64,000 nucleotides of DNA from Limnephilus marmoratus (lineage: Eukaryota; Arthropoda; Insecta; Trichoptera; Limnephilidae): positions 25,125,770-25,189,769 of the forward strand of contig OU862923.1 of assembly GCA_917880885.1 (NCBI GenBank), written 5' to 3'. The translations under genes were made by a program, and so were the position numbers. Within the stretch, counting starts at the first letter, position 1. Each line of letters begins with the position of its first letter. The notes under the pieces were generated by a model. It worked only from the letters and a program-made list of their open reading frames with translations. It was not told the DNA's origin and searched no databases. Positions 45,064 to 54,770 of this stretch are shown in pieces.

Positions 45064-45261
45064 TTATAAATAGTCGTAGTGTTGTATTGGCGCACCATGT
45101 GTTAACAGCTGTCGCGCAGTAACCGATGTCATAAACGAATAATAAACAAGATAGTTCTGTAAATGATTCATGCTAAGGATTTTCAAATAACAGGAAGTAA
45201 ACAAACTCATGTTCTGTTTGCAAAATAAATTAATGCATCTGATCTTTAATTTAAGCACCAA
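45064..45261 (-). other. Unrecognised small frame in a gene-free stretch (44.9-45.6 kb)
   Basis: A 65-residue frame, cysteine- and tyrosine-containing, with no known domain. The surrounding 44873-45646 holds nothing else I can identify. Confidence 0.12.
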
Positions 45262-45646
45262 TAAAAAAGCATGTTCTTCATTTTTAATTTCATCTAATTT
45301 TCGTAATTGACTGATAAAACTAAGGCTAATTTACATTTGTTGGTGTTCTTGACTAAAATCTATACATGCTTATATTAGTCGAGACATATATGCATTCTTG
45401 AAAGTAGTGGTAAAAAAGCCTAATTAAGGCTGAGTTACTTCGCAGAAATTCAAATCTAACATTGTCAAAAAATGGATATTCAGCGCCTTTTTACTTTTTG
45501 ACATCTGAAAGGTCCCCGTTACACGCCGATTCTAGGTGCGCTTTAGCTTTAGAAGGTGTAGTAAACGGATCCGCGACTTATCATCCCGCGACAGAATATC
45601 CCCAACAAAATATAATTTATTTATTTGTTTATTAAGACATACACAG

Positions 45647-46476
45647 TACATTATAATTAGAGACACTGATTCATCGCATTAACGATATATTCGCGAATTA
45701 AAGCGACAACTGGTGTTTTTAGCGATAATTACGTTAAAACGCGAAATAGCAGCGAAATTTTTTAACTTAAAAAAAAATTGAATGATGGTGTTTTGGTAAA
45801 GAACCAGGTTGTCTTAACCCAAATAAGAGAGTTGTCAGAAGCGTTCTGTGAAACTGGCATCTCATATGCTGAACCGTCAAGACAACAGCACTAATCTATT
45901 TCTTGAGCACGCAGGTAAAATGTTGAATCCTGCGATTGCAGGGTAAAATGTCAAGCGATCAGACGCTATTCTTTTAGCAAGTAAAAGTAGGCTTGCACCA
46001 ACATTCAAATCCGTTGATGACAGTAAATTCCTGGAAGGTAACAGCTATTTTCAAAGACACTTGTAGAGCAAGTGAGGGATGGAGTCACTGATATATAATT
46101 CAGCTACTCTTAGCTGTCAAAATTGTTCACAGAGATTTTGCTGAGACAGCTCTGATGATAGTGGTGACGCAAAAAGATTTTTTAGTCGCTATAATCTTGT
46201 ATTAACATATCGTAGAACGACATGACACACTATATTGAAGAAACATGTACTATATTGAGTTTCAAACAATAATACAATAAAAATGTTTCAAGTTATTTTG
46301 CTAATTAAATTGTTTTTCCCCTCTTGCCGACTCCCATTCCTTGACGTCATCCTATTTAGCTATAAACTCTATGAAAACGCAAAATTAAAGCTATAAAAGC
46401 TATTTTTTTCAATAATTAATGCTACATTTCTCAAAAATTAAAGCTATGAATCAGTGTCTCTATTTATAATGTAATA
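45647..46476 (+). mobile_element. Decayed hAT-like transposon
   Basis: Inverted ends of about 28 bp with one mismatch: TACATTATAATTAGAGACAC then TGATTCAT on the left (from 45647), and the inverse ending TTTATAATGTA on the right (near 46473). Near 46160-46220 one frame reads DAKRFFSRYNLVLTYRRT, resembling the hAT C-terminal dimerisation motif with the A.RxFS pattern. No complete transposase is left, and the target duplication is unclear because the repeats extend into the flanks. Confidence 0.55.
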
Positions 46477-46875
46477 AGGTATGTTAAATTAAATTATTAC
46501 ATGGTTATGTACCTATTACGTAAGTCCATAGAATGTCATTTGGTAGTTACGTCTGAGATATGAACGGGTCTTAAAACTTAATTATTGAATGAATGAATAA
46601 TAATAATAAAAAGGAAGAAAAAGGGGGGGGGGGGGGAGATAAAGAGACATTTTAAAATCAAGAATTATATGCTCACTTATTGTAATTGACTGATTAAAGT
46701 TTAGTAAAAAGTTAAGTGTAAGTAATTTTAAAACAATTATATCACGCCAAGAAATTTAATAAATTAGTTTTGTATGTTTGCAAGGAATCATGAAAAATGT
46801 CTATGTAAGTGTAGTAATTTTTCATAGTGGGTATAAGTTATGATTGCGCGAGTAATTGGTAAAACCTAATTACTA

Positions 46876-47110
46876 AAACCTAACCTAACAAAAAAAAGAA
46901 ACAAAAATAATACAGACATCCTATAAAGACAATAAATTATTGTTTTCTGTATTATTTTTGTCCCATTTTACTATTTTGTAACTCTAATTTATTGTCTTTA
47001 CAGGTGAATACAAAGTAGAAAATGGGACAAAAATAATACAGATGACAATAATTTATTGTCTTTACGGGATGTCTGTATTATGTTTGTTCCATTTTTTTTA
47101 GGTTAGGTTT
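46876..47110. repeat. Large multi-stem palindrome
   Basis: Outer arms of about 65 bases (46876-46942 and 47046-47110) share ACCTAACCTAAC/GGTTAGGT, ATAATACAGACATCC/GGATGTCTGTATTAT and AAAGACAATAAATTATTG/CAATAATTTATTGTCTTT. A second palindrome lies inside: TCTGTATTATTTTTGTCCCA (from about 46946) with its inverse ending at 47042. A 14-base G run lies at 46623-46636, upstream. Confidence 0.8.
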
Positions 47111-47900
47111 GGTTAAGTTTTAGTAGATATTTTGTTGGGGAATGTTTTGTCCATAGGATATTTGGTGGGAGGATATTTTGTCGGGGATATTCCATCGCGG
47201 ATATTTAAACAACAAGATGTCCTCTTCTTCTGAACACAATTAGTTTAATATCTGAAAGGGACTTATACTCTGCATTTAATGATCAACTGTCAAAAAAACA
47301 AAATTGCGCTAAATGGCTGTTTAATGAATTTGTAACACGTGAATTTCAGCGAAACAGCAGGGGCTGAAACTACGATTTGTGTTAGAACAACCCGATAATT
47401 AAAGTTATCATCTCAACGTCAAAATTAGAACAATATAGTAAAAAGAACTTGAGTCACAGGCAGCCACAGGTGAAAAGGAAAAACGCAATATCGAATTTTC
47501 AATCGAAAATATTCAGATCCTTGGTTTCCATTATTTTATAACCACAAGTTTGCTCCTTTGAATTAACTAACACAGCGTCAATATTCTTGTTTTATATTTT
47601 TTATAAATGTTTTATGATATTATTCATTAATTTTATCACAATAATTGGAAATTGTTATATTGTGATCGACAAACAATTTAATAATCTAGATGTCAGTCTG
47701 CGGGGTGTCAATCTACCAAATTGCGGAACAACTTTATATCATAATATTTAAATTTGTAATTAACGTTCATGGATATTATGAAATACCTGCAAGACTACAT
47801 TGTAATATGAAAATTACAATGAATGTAATTTTTCGAAGAAAACTTCTTCGGAAAGGTTTTCACTTTGTAATGGCATTATTTATTTTACTGAAAAGATAAA
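47111..47900. other. No gene recognised
   Basis: AT-rich. The frame at 47690-47899 shows no domain that I know. Confidence 0.25.
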
Positions 47901-47904
47901 TAAC

Positions 47905-48610
47905 TTTGTTTACATCACTTTTATTTATATACAATCAACATGTTTCGTGAACGATGTTCACATCATCGGGATCAAATGTATACTAAACTTAAAAAATTAA
48001 ACATAGATCACATGTGGGAAGAAAGCGTCGAAGGAAGGGGAAGGGGTAAGAGTGGGGGAAGTTTATTAAAATAAGGGATTTCAAAGTCATTAGCAGGGAA
48101 AGACCGGTTAAGTGGGAAAAGGTTCAAAAGAGGGTTTATAAAAATTTGCTGCTTTATTATTTACATTTTTCCAATTTCTAAAATCTCTAAATTATTTATC
48201 TGTGATGCCTTATAACCCGTGTGTAATATTTTAAGTCCATGTTTTTTGTCAAAATTATTATAATTTTTTAATAAATGATCTGTGAATTCAGATTCGCTAT
48301 TGCCATTTAATGCCCTGAGATGTTCTTTAACTCTTACTTCAAAGTTTCTATTTGTTCTACCTATATAAAAGCAATTAGGTACAGTCTTCACAATTGAGTT
48401 TATAATCGCCTGATTTTTTGTTTATTAAAATTCCCAGAACTTCATAATTTTAATAAACTTCCCTCACTATTACCCCTTCCCCTTCCTTCTACCCCTTCCT
48501 CCCATATGTGATCTATGTTTGATTTTTAGGTTTAGTATACATTTGGTCCTGATGATGTGAACACCGTTCACAAAACATGTTGATTTATGTTGATAAAAGT
48601 AATGTAAACA
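47905..48610 (-). mobile_element. 5'-truncated Penelope-like element with inverted terminal repeats
   Basis: Minus-strand PLE 3' part: a GIY-YIG coding remnant (48391-48161), UTR, and a terminal repeat with a hammerhead-like core at about 47985-47930. To the right (about 48430-48610) lies an inverted copy of the UTR and repeat: CTACCCCTTCCTCCCATATG mirrors CATGTGGGAAG...GGGGAAGGGG. The plus core is CTGATGA 48549-48555, arms GTGAAC 48557-48562 and GTTCAC 48566-48571, then AAAA instead of GAAA. The minus core has CCGATGA (47969-47963), arms 47956-47961 and 47947-47952, and an intact GAAA (47943-47946). Truncated body plus inverted terminal repeat is a known PLE arrangement. Confidence 0.8.
48161..48391 (-). 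pseudogene. PLE GIY-YIG endonuclease remnant
   Basis: The frame contains NCFYIGRTNRNFEVRVKEHL and later HGLKILHTGYKASQINNLEI. YIGRT followed by R...VR..EH is the core of the GIY-YIG domain found at the C terminus of canonical Penelope-like polymerases, which nick the target. The catalytic tyrosine and arginine of the YIG.T..R pattern are seen. The reverse transcriptase part is missing upstream. Confidence 0.82.
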
Positions 48611-48639
48611 TAGTTATTTGTCTTTTCATTAAAATTAAT

Positions 48640-49625
48640 GTAATTATTTCATTAGAGACAGCTAAAAACTCAGGCGTCACCCTAATTCATAAAAACGCTA
48701 TAGGTATCAGCTTAGATAATTTAGAGGCACTGGAACTAAGGAAAGCCAGAAACATTAAAAGTAAGATAATTAATAATCGTATAAATTTAAATAAAAGTCC
48801 AATACATAGACATCCAAATTTAATAGACCAAAAGTTATAAAAGAGTGGTAAAACCAAACTATAGAGGGTGAAGAGGGGAAAGATGACTGTGATTCGTTAA
48901 AAAATCAATCTGACAGTATATTGGCATCTCGCATTATAATATAACCATTTAGTTCTTAAAAGCAAAATCTGCTTTTGAATGAATAGACCTTTTTATATGG
49001 GAGCGCGAATTGCCCGCCACGTTATTATCATATTTGCATAGTCGAAATGCGGCAAAGGAAAGTTCGCCCTTTTTCACATGGGAATATTTTGTTGCCGTGT
49101 TTAGTTAAGACACTTTTACAAATGTTTCATAATGTACTTACCCCTGTAACCAGCGACGAGCTCACAAGCTGTATAGCACAAGCTCTCACTTTTGTTCGTA
49201 AAATGTGCGATGTGACCAGCGCGCTGGTCAAGACAAGAATGATGACATCACATTTTTTAGATTCAAACGACGCTCTCGTAAGCCAAGCTGACTCCATGGA
49301 ACCGGCGAAATAGGAGGGGGAAATAATACGCTTTTATCACTTAGGGCAGGTCCAGATATATTCATATGTGCATGGTCCAATACTAAAATTGTTCCCTATT
49401 GACAAAGAACATTACCTTTCCCGTCCCAATTTTCCATCTACACTTACGCCTTCTTCCTCCTTCACTAGAGGAGTCCAGCCCATTTTGTTTAAAATCATAT
49501 ATTATTATCTATAACACACATGTAACTTAATTTTAGTAGAGTATTATACTGCTCTGAAGAAGCTACGGTTGTAGCGAAACCCGGTCGGTATAAAGTATAA
49601 AAATAAAAGTGGAATTCACAAAGTT
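48640..49625 (+). mobile_element. Second PLE 3' end, interrupted by a MITE
   Basis: A plus frame (to 48840) reads NSGVTLIHKNAIGISLDNLE followed by ALELRK, similar to the PLE C terminus at 43.98 kb. After the MITE (48805-49374) the same frame continues with an HYLSRPNFPSTLTPSSSFTRG-like coding trace, then UTR and a hammerhead-like core: CTGAAGA 49554-49560, arms GCTAC 49562-49566 and GTAGC 49571-49575, loop GGTT, GAAA 49576-49579, ACC-C-GGT. The end is CACAAAGTTATTG, shared with the copy at 59.1 kb. Confidence 0.75.
48805..49374 (+). mobile_element. MITE, family E1 copy 1, with 8-bp target duplication
   Basis: Flanked by GTCCAATA on both sides (48797-48804, 49375-49382). Ends CATAGACATCC and, inward from the right, CATGCACATATGAATATA. 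570 bp. Paralogous to 53781-54424. 8-bp duplications and CA ends fit hAT or P superfamily transposons. The frame at 49047-49313 is not conserved as coding in the other copy. Confidence 0.85.
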
Positions 49626-50197
49626 ATTGTTTTATTTTAAATTATAATGTCATATCACAAAATATCTGCTTCATATGAACAAATATTTTAATAATTTTAA
49701 TGCCGCATTCTGGTAACTTTAACCCATTACATGATCGTTTTTAGTGATATTTTAGGTCTAATTTCTCAATTCAATCAAAACATTATCCCAAAACATAGTT
49801 TTAAAATTCACGGAATTATAAATCGAAGCACGCAATTTGAATTTAGCATTATTTTCAACATGAACATAATGGAACAAATCCAATCTATTGCATTGTTTGA
49901 AAGGTTATAGTATAATATAAAGCATGTTTAGTTATAGGAATCAAAATACACAATGATTAGCATAAAGGAATTTATTTGCATTATTATGAGCGACTTTCGT
50001 GGTTCCTAATTGTAGTAATTCTGATTAATAATTGAACAAAAGGTAAGTGTACATTTTTTTAATATTTACGTCTTACGTTAAAGTATAAACATCAAGCCGT
50101 TCGTGATCAATAAAGTTCCATTAAGTTAAATGTCGATTTAGTATTTGTGTGTACACAATATATAACAAATGACAAAAATAGACGTTAAGTATAATGT
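49626..50197. other. No feature recognised
   Basis: AT-rich DNA between the PLE end and the hAT-like element. Confidence 0.3.
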
Positions 50198-50205
50198 ATA
50201 TTAGG

Positions 50206-51305
50206 CATTGGCGTAGCGTGGGGGGGGCGGGGGGGGGGCGGCCCGCCCCGGGCGGCACTTTTAAGGGGGGCGGCAAATTTTCACAAAAAATACTAATATT
50301 ATCTTGGAAAATTTTAAACCATTTCAAATCATTATTTGAAAATGTTCTGTGATACTTTCGTTTACGAATCCAACTCTTTTTTATTATTTATTAAAAATAT
50401 CCAAATTTCGCAATTTAGCAGCTTTCGCAATTTTGCAAATTTCTCAATTTTGCTTATATATATTCTGATTACAAACCAGAATTGTGTTCAGAATGTATTA
50501 ACGAATGAATTTCAGTTGTCCATTCATCATCTGATACATTTCGAAAGAAACCATTATTTTATTTGAAGTGCAGTTAAAAAATTCTAGTTACAGACTATTT
50601 ATGTGCTGTCAGAAACAAAGAGAAACCATTTTCATATTCTGAGTGTAGTTTTAATTCGCCAAATACAGATTTAATTTAACCCTAATCACAGGACACGCAA
50701 ATTGTCCCAGACATTTAATTTTAAAATAAAACTGTGAAATTATGCCCACACATTTAAGTGTAGTGAGTTTTGAGTGTAGTTTTAATTCACATTCTGTCAT
50801 TCGATGTGCAGTTATAAAATTCTAGTTGCCGACTATTTATTTAATGCCACAATCAAAGAAAAACCGTTTTCATGTTCTGAGTGTAGTTTTAATTCACCAC
50901 ATACAGATTTAATTTAAACCAGTTTTGTGTTCAGAATGTAAGTACCGCTAGAATCAAAGAAAAACCATTTTTATGTTCTGAGTGTAGTTTTGATACACCG
51001 CATATTTAGTTTAATTGTAACCAGGGTTGTGTTATCGTGTACCGAGTGAAACTTTGCATTTGAGTTGCATTCCATACGTATGCGTGATGAAGATGCAAAA
51101 TTCTATTACGGCATACCATTCTCGATTTCTAAGAGCAGTTATATATAAATTTGTAGTAGAATTTTGTAGAAGCATGATTTTATTGGAAGAGTACTCGGCA
51201 CATGGGATTATAAAAAACGGCATAAAAAATGTAGAAATTAGGGAGGGGGAGGGGTGGCAAAATATTCCCCCGCCCCGGGCGGCCGAAACCCACGCTACGC
51301 CACTG
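50206..51305 (+). mobile_element. hAT-like non-autonomous element with 8-bp target duplication
   Basis: Flanked by ATATTAGG (50198-50205, 51306-51313). Ends CATTGGCGTAGCGTGG and, read inward from the right, CAGTGGCGTAGCGTGG, the typical hAT form. GC-rich subterminal blocks (CGGCCCGCCCCGGGCGGC left, CCGCCCCGGGCGG right) surround an AT-rich interior with three to four degenerate repeats containing GTTCTGAGTGTAGTTTTAAT (about 50630-50995). No transposase. Confidence 0.88.
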
Positions 51306-51315
51306 ATATTAGGTA

Positions 51316-52034
51316 TTAAAGGGGTATAACCAGAGAAAACGAGAAATATTTCGTTTTTAAATCAGATTTTAGACGTATTGACTCTTTTCCACAAAAAAAT
51401 ATAAATTGATTTCGAAAGATTGTTCTTTTATCTAGTAACCGCATGTTTAAAATTATGAGAAAAATGTTTATTTTTAGTATAATAATACCATAGGTCGTTA
51501 GCAGATTTGTTAAATTTTCAAAAATTTTGTATTATACAACACCCATTTCAAATCATATAATCATGCAGTAAAATAAACCAATATATTATCTGGTAAACGC
51601 ATGTTTTAGAATTTTAATTTTTGTTCAAATAAAATCATTAAAAAATATATACGTACAGTACATGTGTTTCTTGACGAAAATTGGTCCGTTTGTGTATTTC
51701 TTTACGCACTTACAAACTAATATATATATCAGATGTTTTTTACATTCTTATTTTGCTTAAACATTATTGACAAATGTTAAATGTTTATGATAAAAAAATA
51801 ATTGCAAAAAGTCCATAATTTTAATACTTTTATCATCACGCCTTTCAGCATTTTTGGATGTAGGTATAAATTAAAGCAAATTTGGAATGAAAGAAAATCG
51901 ATATTGAGTTATAATTTTAAAAAGCTGGTACGGAGAATAATTAATCTTTCTCATTGGAACCGCCCTGTACGATCGTAAGAACATCTTTCGACGAAATGTG
52001 GATTTTCAGCCGCTGGATGGTTTAACGCCTTTAA
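51316..52034 (+). mobile_element. TTAA-flanked MITE, family T1 copy C
   Basis: 719 bp with TTAA at 51316-51319 and 52031-52034. Ends TTAAAGGGGTATAACCAG and, inward from the right, TTAAAGGCGTTAAACCA. More diverged than copies A and B. It starts two bases after the target duplication of the hAT-like element. Confidence 0.75.
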
Positions 52035-52127
52035 GTATAATATTATACAAGAAGTTGGTACCCACATTATATTATAAAGAAATGAAGTTTTCGTATGATT
52101 ACCTGTATTGATTATACTGATCAATTT

Positions 52128-52545
52128 AGGATTCGGTGTGGGTATCGCAGGTCGGCAAACCATTTATTGGACAACAAAGCTTACCCCAAGTGGTTTTCTA
52201 CGTTTGGTGATTTAGCATGGGTGCCCGGGTTCATGGGGGTGGGGTTTGTCCAGGACTTTGCAGCGCATGCGTATGCCCACCCTATGCCTGGCGGGCCGGA
52301 TCGGAAGAGACTGGTTGAAGCATTTTTTTTTACCTCTCCATGATGGTTCTCTCGGAACATAGCCTTGTACCGCAATGGGAGGGATGGATTCATACGGTCG
52401 TCACTCCAGAATCTTACCCATCCCTTATACCTTTTCATTCCCAGAACTTCATCTCCTTCCTTTTCCTAAAAATACCCTCCACACAGAATCCCCAAAGACG
52501 ACAGGCCCTGAGGGATATTTTTTTCGTGTGGAAAGAACTTTAAAA
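52128..52545 (+). mobile_element. Internally deleted LINE derivative, copy 6
   Basis: GGTGTGGGTATCGCAGGTCG (leader start), GGTTTTCTACGTTTGGTGAT, CATACGGTCGTCACTCC, then ACCCTCCACACAGAATCCCC, GGCCCTGAGGGATATTTTTT; the terminal stem is lost on the 3' side. The frames at 52095-52575 on both strands are artefacts of this GC-richer block. Confidence 0.75.
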
Positions 52546-52739
52546 AACCGAAACAATACAATAAACTTCGGATGAATGATAAATGATTTTATAATTTTCA
52601 CAAAAAAAAACACAAATATTTTCAATATTGATATTGAGGATTCCAGGTGACAAAGGTGAACTTGAGTTGTGTCCCTATGTATGACATGTATAGAATTAAT
52701 GGATGTGCGTCGGATTCTTACCCAGAAGTCTTTAGTTAA

Positions 52740-52885
52740 ATTTCTCCTCAAGCTACGTTCTCCATCATTATACAAGCAATATGTTCTGCTCATAATAATG
52801 GTAGAAAGAGTTTTTCAAATAATATTATCAATTATCAGATTATTCGTAACCCGGAAATGTTGTCTTTCACTGATATTTTTTTCAA
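52740..52885 (+). mobile_element. S3 SINE tail fragment
   Basis: CAAGCAATATGTTCTGC, AATGGTAGAAAGAGTTTTTC and TTATTCGTAACCCGGAAATG match the S3 tail. Head missing. Confidence 0.45.
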
Positions 52886-52977
52886 AATTATTTGCAAGGT
52901 GAGACATACGCTTAACATCATAAAAGTACAATTTTCTTAGTATATAACATGAATGATGCACAATTAAGTAAACGCCT

Positions 52978-53480
52978 TGTTAAAAAAATGCACAGCTCAC
53001 CCTTATGCCACGAGTTTGTCTCGGGCACAGACGACACGAGACACAAGACACAAGAGAGGATTCAACATCAGTTGTGCTAACAAGAGCGCTCCACACAATA
53101 CGGGTATTTATAGCTAAGCCCTTTCCTAGAGCCATAGCTTACAGCGCGAGCCGGCCAGTATAATAGCTTAGCATCTAGCCTTGCCATAGCTTGCTTATAA
53201 TAGCAGGAGCCGGCCCTAGCCTCTGTCTGATGTGCATGTGAGCGGAGCACGACGCGTCTCGCCCGTCATACGACACCATGATAATGGCCGTGTGAAGAGC
53301 TCAATGTGTGCACGTTCCGTGCTCGGGGAAACTCAGACATCCGTGGCATTTGCTGTTATCCTGGTAGTTTGGTATGCCGAAATAATCTTGAATTATTTTG
53401 TAAGCGAGACTATTAATGTAATAATGTTGTACGAATGCTTCTGAAATAATTTTACGAGTAGTCAGGTATTAGGTAGACAC
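52978..53480 (+). other. GC-richer tract with TATA-like box, possible LTR or promoter
   Basis: Composition rises sharply relative to the flanks. It holds GGGTATTTATAGCTAAGCCC (about 53101-53120) and an internal duplication (CCATAGCTTACAGCG...GAGCCGGCC and CCATAGCTTGCTTAT...GAGCCGGCCC, about 53143-53215). It could be a solo LTR, but I could not find TG...CA ends with a target duplication. The frame at 53232-53444 is unrecognised. Confidence 0.3.
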
Positions 53481-53501
53481 TTAGAAAATTTTATTTATGT
53501 A

Positions 53502-54650
53502 CTAGCTGACCCGGAAAACGTTGTTCAGCCATATAAAATATTTCCAGTGAATATTATGGTTGTTAACTAAAAAATAACGAATGGATTGTAAGTGTGTGGG
53601 GATGCGATCTATGACAGAAAGAGGAACGGAGTACTGTAGTGTAGACGATGACCGCCGATAAAAACAAAAAACAACAACCATTCATTTTCTCAATTCGATG
53701 TAAATAACATTAACAAATGGACATATTCATTGTTCAAAACGGGAGGGTGGGGGTAGGAGGGTGAAAATTTGGGGTTATACCATAGACATCAGAATTCAAT
53801 AGACCAGAAGATACAGACGAGGGGGTAAAACCAAACTATGGGGGGCGAAGAGAGGAAGATGACTGTGATTCGTTAAAAAATCAATCCGACAGTATATAGG
53901 CATCTCGCATTACAATATCACCATTTAGTTCTTAAAAGCAAAATCTGCTTTGAATGAATAGACCTTTTTACATGGGAGCGCGAATTGCTTGCCACGTTAA
54001 TAACATATTTGATAAGGCCAAATGCTCGCCCCAAAAAGATTCGCCCCAATACACATAGCAATATTTTGTTGCCGTGTTTAGTTAAAACACTTTTACAAAT
54101 GTTTCATAATTTACTTACCCCTGTAACCAGCGACGAGCACACTGGAGAACCGCCCACATTCGCTATGTGTACATTGATATGAAGGTATATTGTATAGCAA
54201 AAGCTACCGTTTTGGCGTGTTATTTCGTTAAATGTATGGATGTTAGTTTCGCGCTGGTCACGGCAAGAATGAAGACGTCACACATTTTAGATTTAAGCGA
54301 GGCTCTATCCCCTCCCCATGGAGCGAGCCGGTTCCAAGGAGGAGCTCCAGCCGGCTCCATGGGGAGGGGGAAATAATACGTTTTTATCACTTAGGGCAGG
54401 TCCAGATATATTCATATGTCCATGGGTTATACATATTTTTGATGCCAAATAAAAAAAATACAAAAAAAAAATTGAAAAAAAAAAATACAAAAAAAATCTG
54501 GATAGGGACACCCTAATTGCATGAAATATATTTTTCGACCTATTCTCATACCTAAAAAATATACATAAAAAAATCATAAAAAATCGGTCTAGCCGTTTCA
54601 GAGGAGTGCGACCACAAACATCGTGACACGAGATTTTTATGTATATAATA
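53502..54650 (-). mobile_element. Helitron-like element (minus) interrupted by MITE E1
   Basis: Minus strand: the 5' part has AAAAATCTCGTGTCACGATG near 54630 and the 3' end is CCGGGTCAGCTAG at 53505-53502 followed by T. The precise 5' TC could not be placed. The MITE at 53781-54424 separates the two parts. Confidence 0.65.
53781..54424 (+). mobile_element. MITE, family E1 copy 2, with 8-bp target duplication
   Basis: Flanked by GGTTATAC (53773-53780, 54425-54432). Ends CATAGACATCAG and, inward from the right, CATGGACATATGAATATA. 644 bp; shares GACTGTGATTCGTTAAAAAA and GGGCAGGTCCAGATATATTC with copy 1. It also holds a palindrome around CCCCATGGAGC...GCTCCATGGGG (about 54314-54368) not seen in copy 1. 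Confidence 0.85.
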
Positions 54651-54770
54651 TATTTTTTTATTCTCCATCAAAACTCATTTATGTTCATATACTCGTAGCT
54701 AGCTTAGATTACCTATAAAATTTTACCATCTTACATCTGGTGTAGGTATATCTCTAAAACTACCATAATA

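Noticed and set aside
46870..47110. Interstitial telomere tract
   Set aside because: Only about two TTAGG-type units on each side, explained better by the palindrome.
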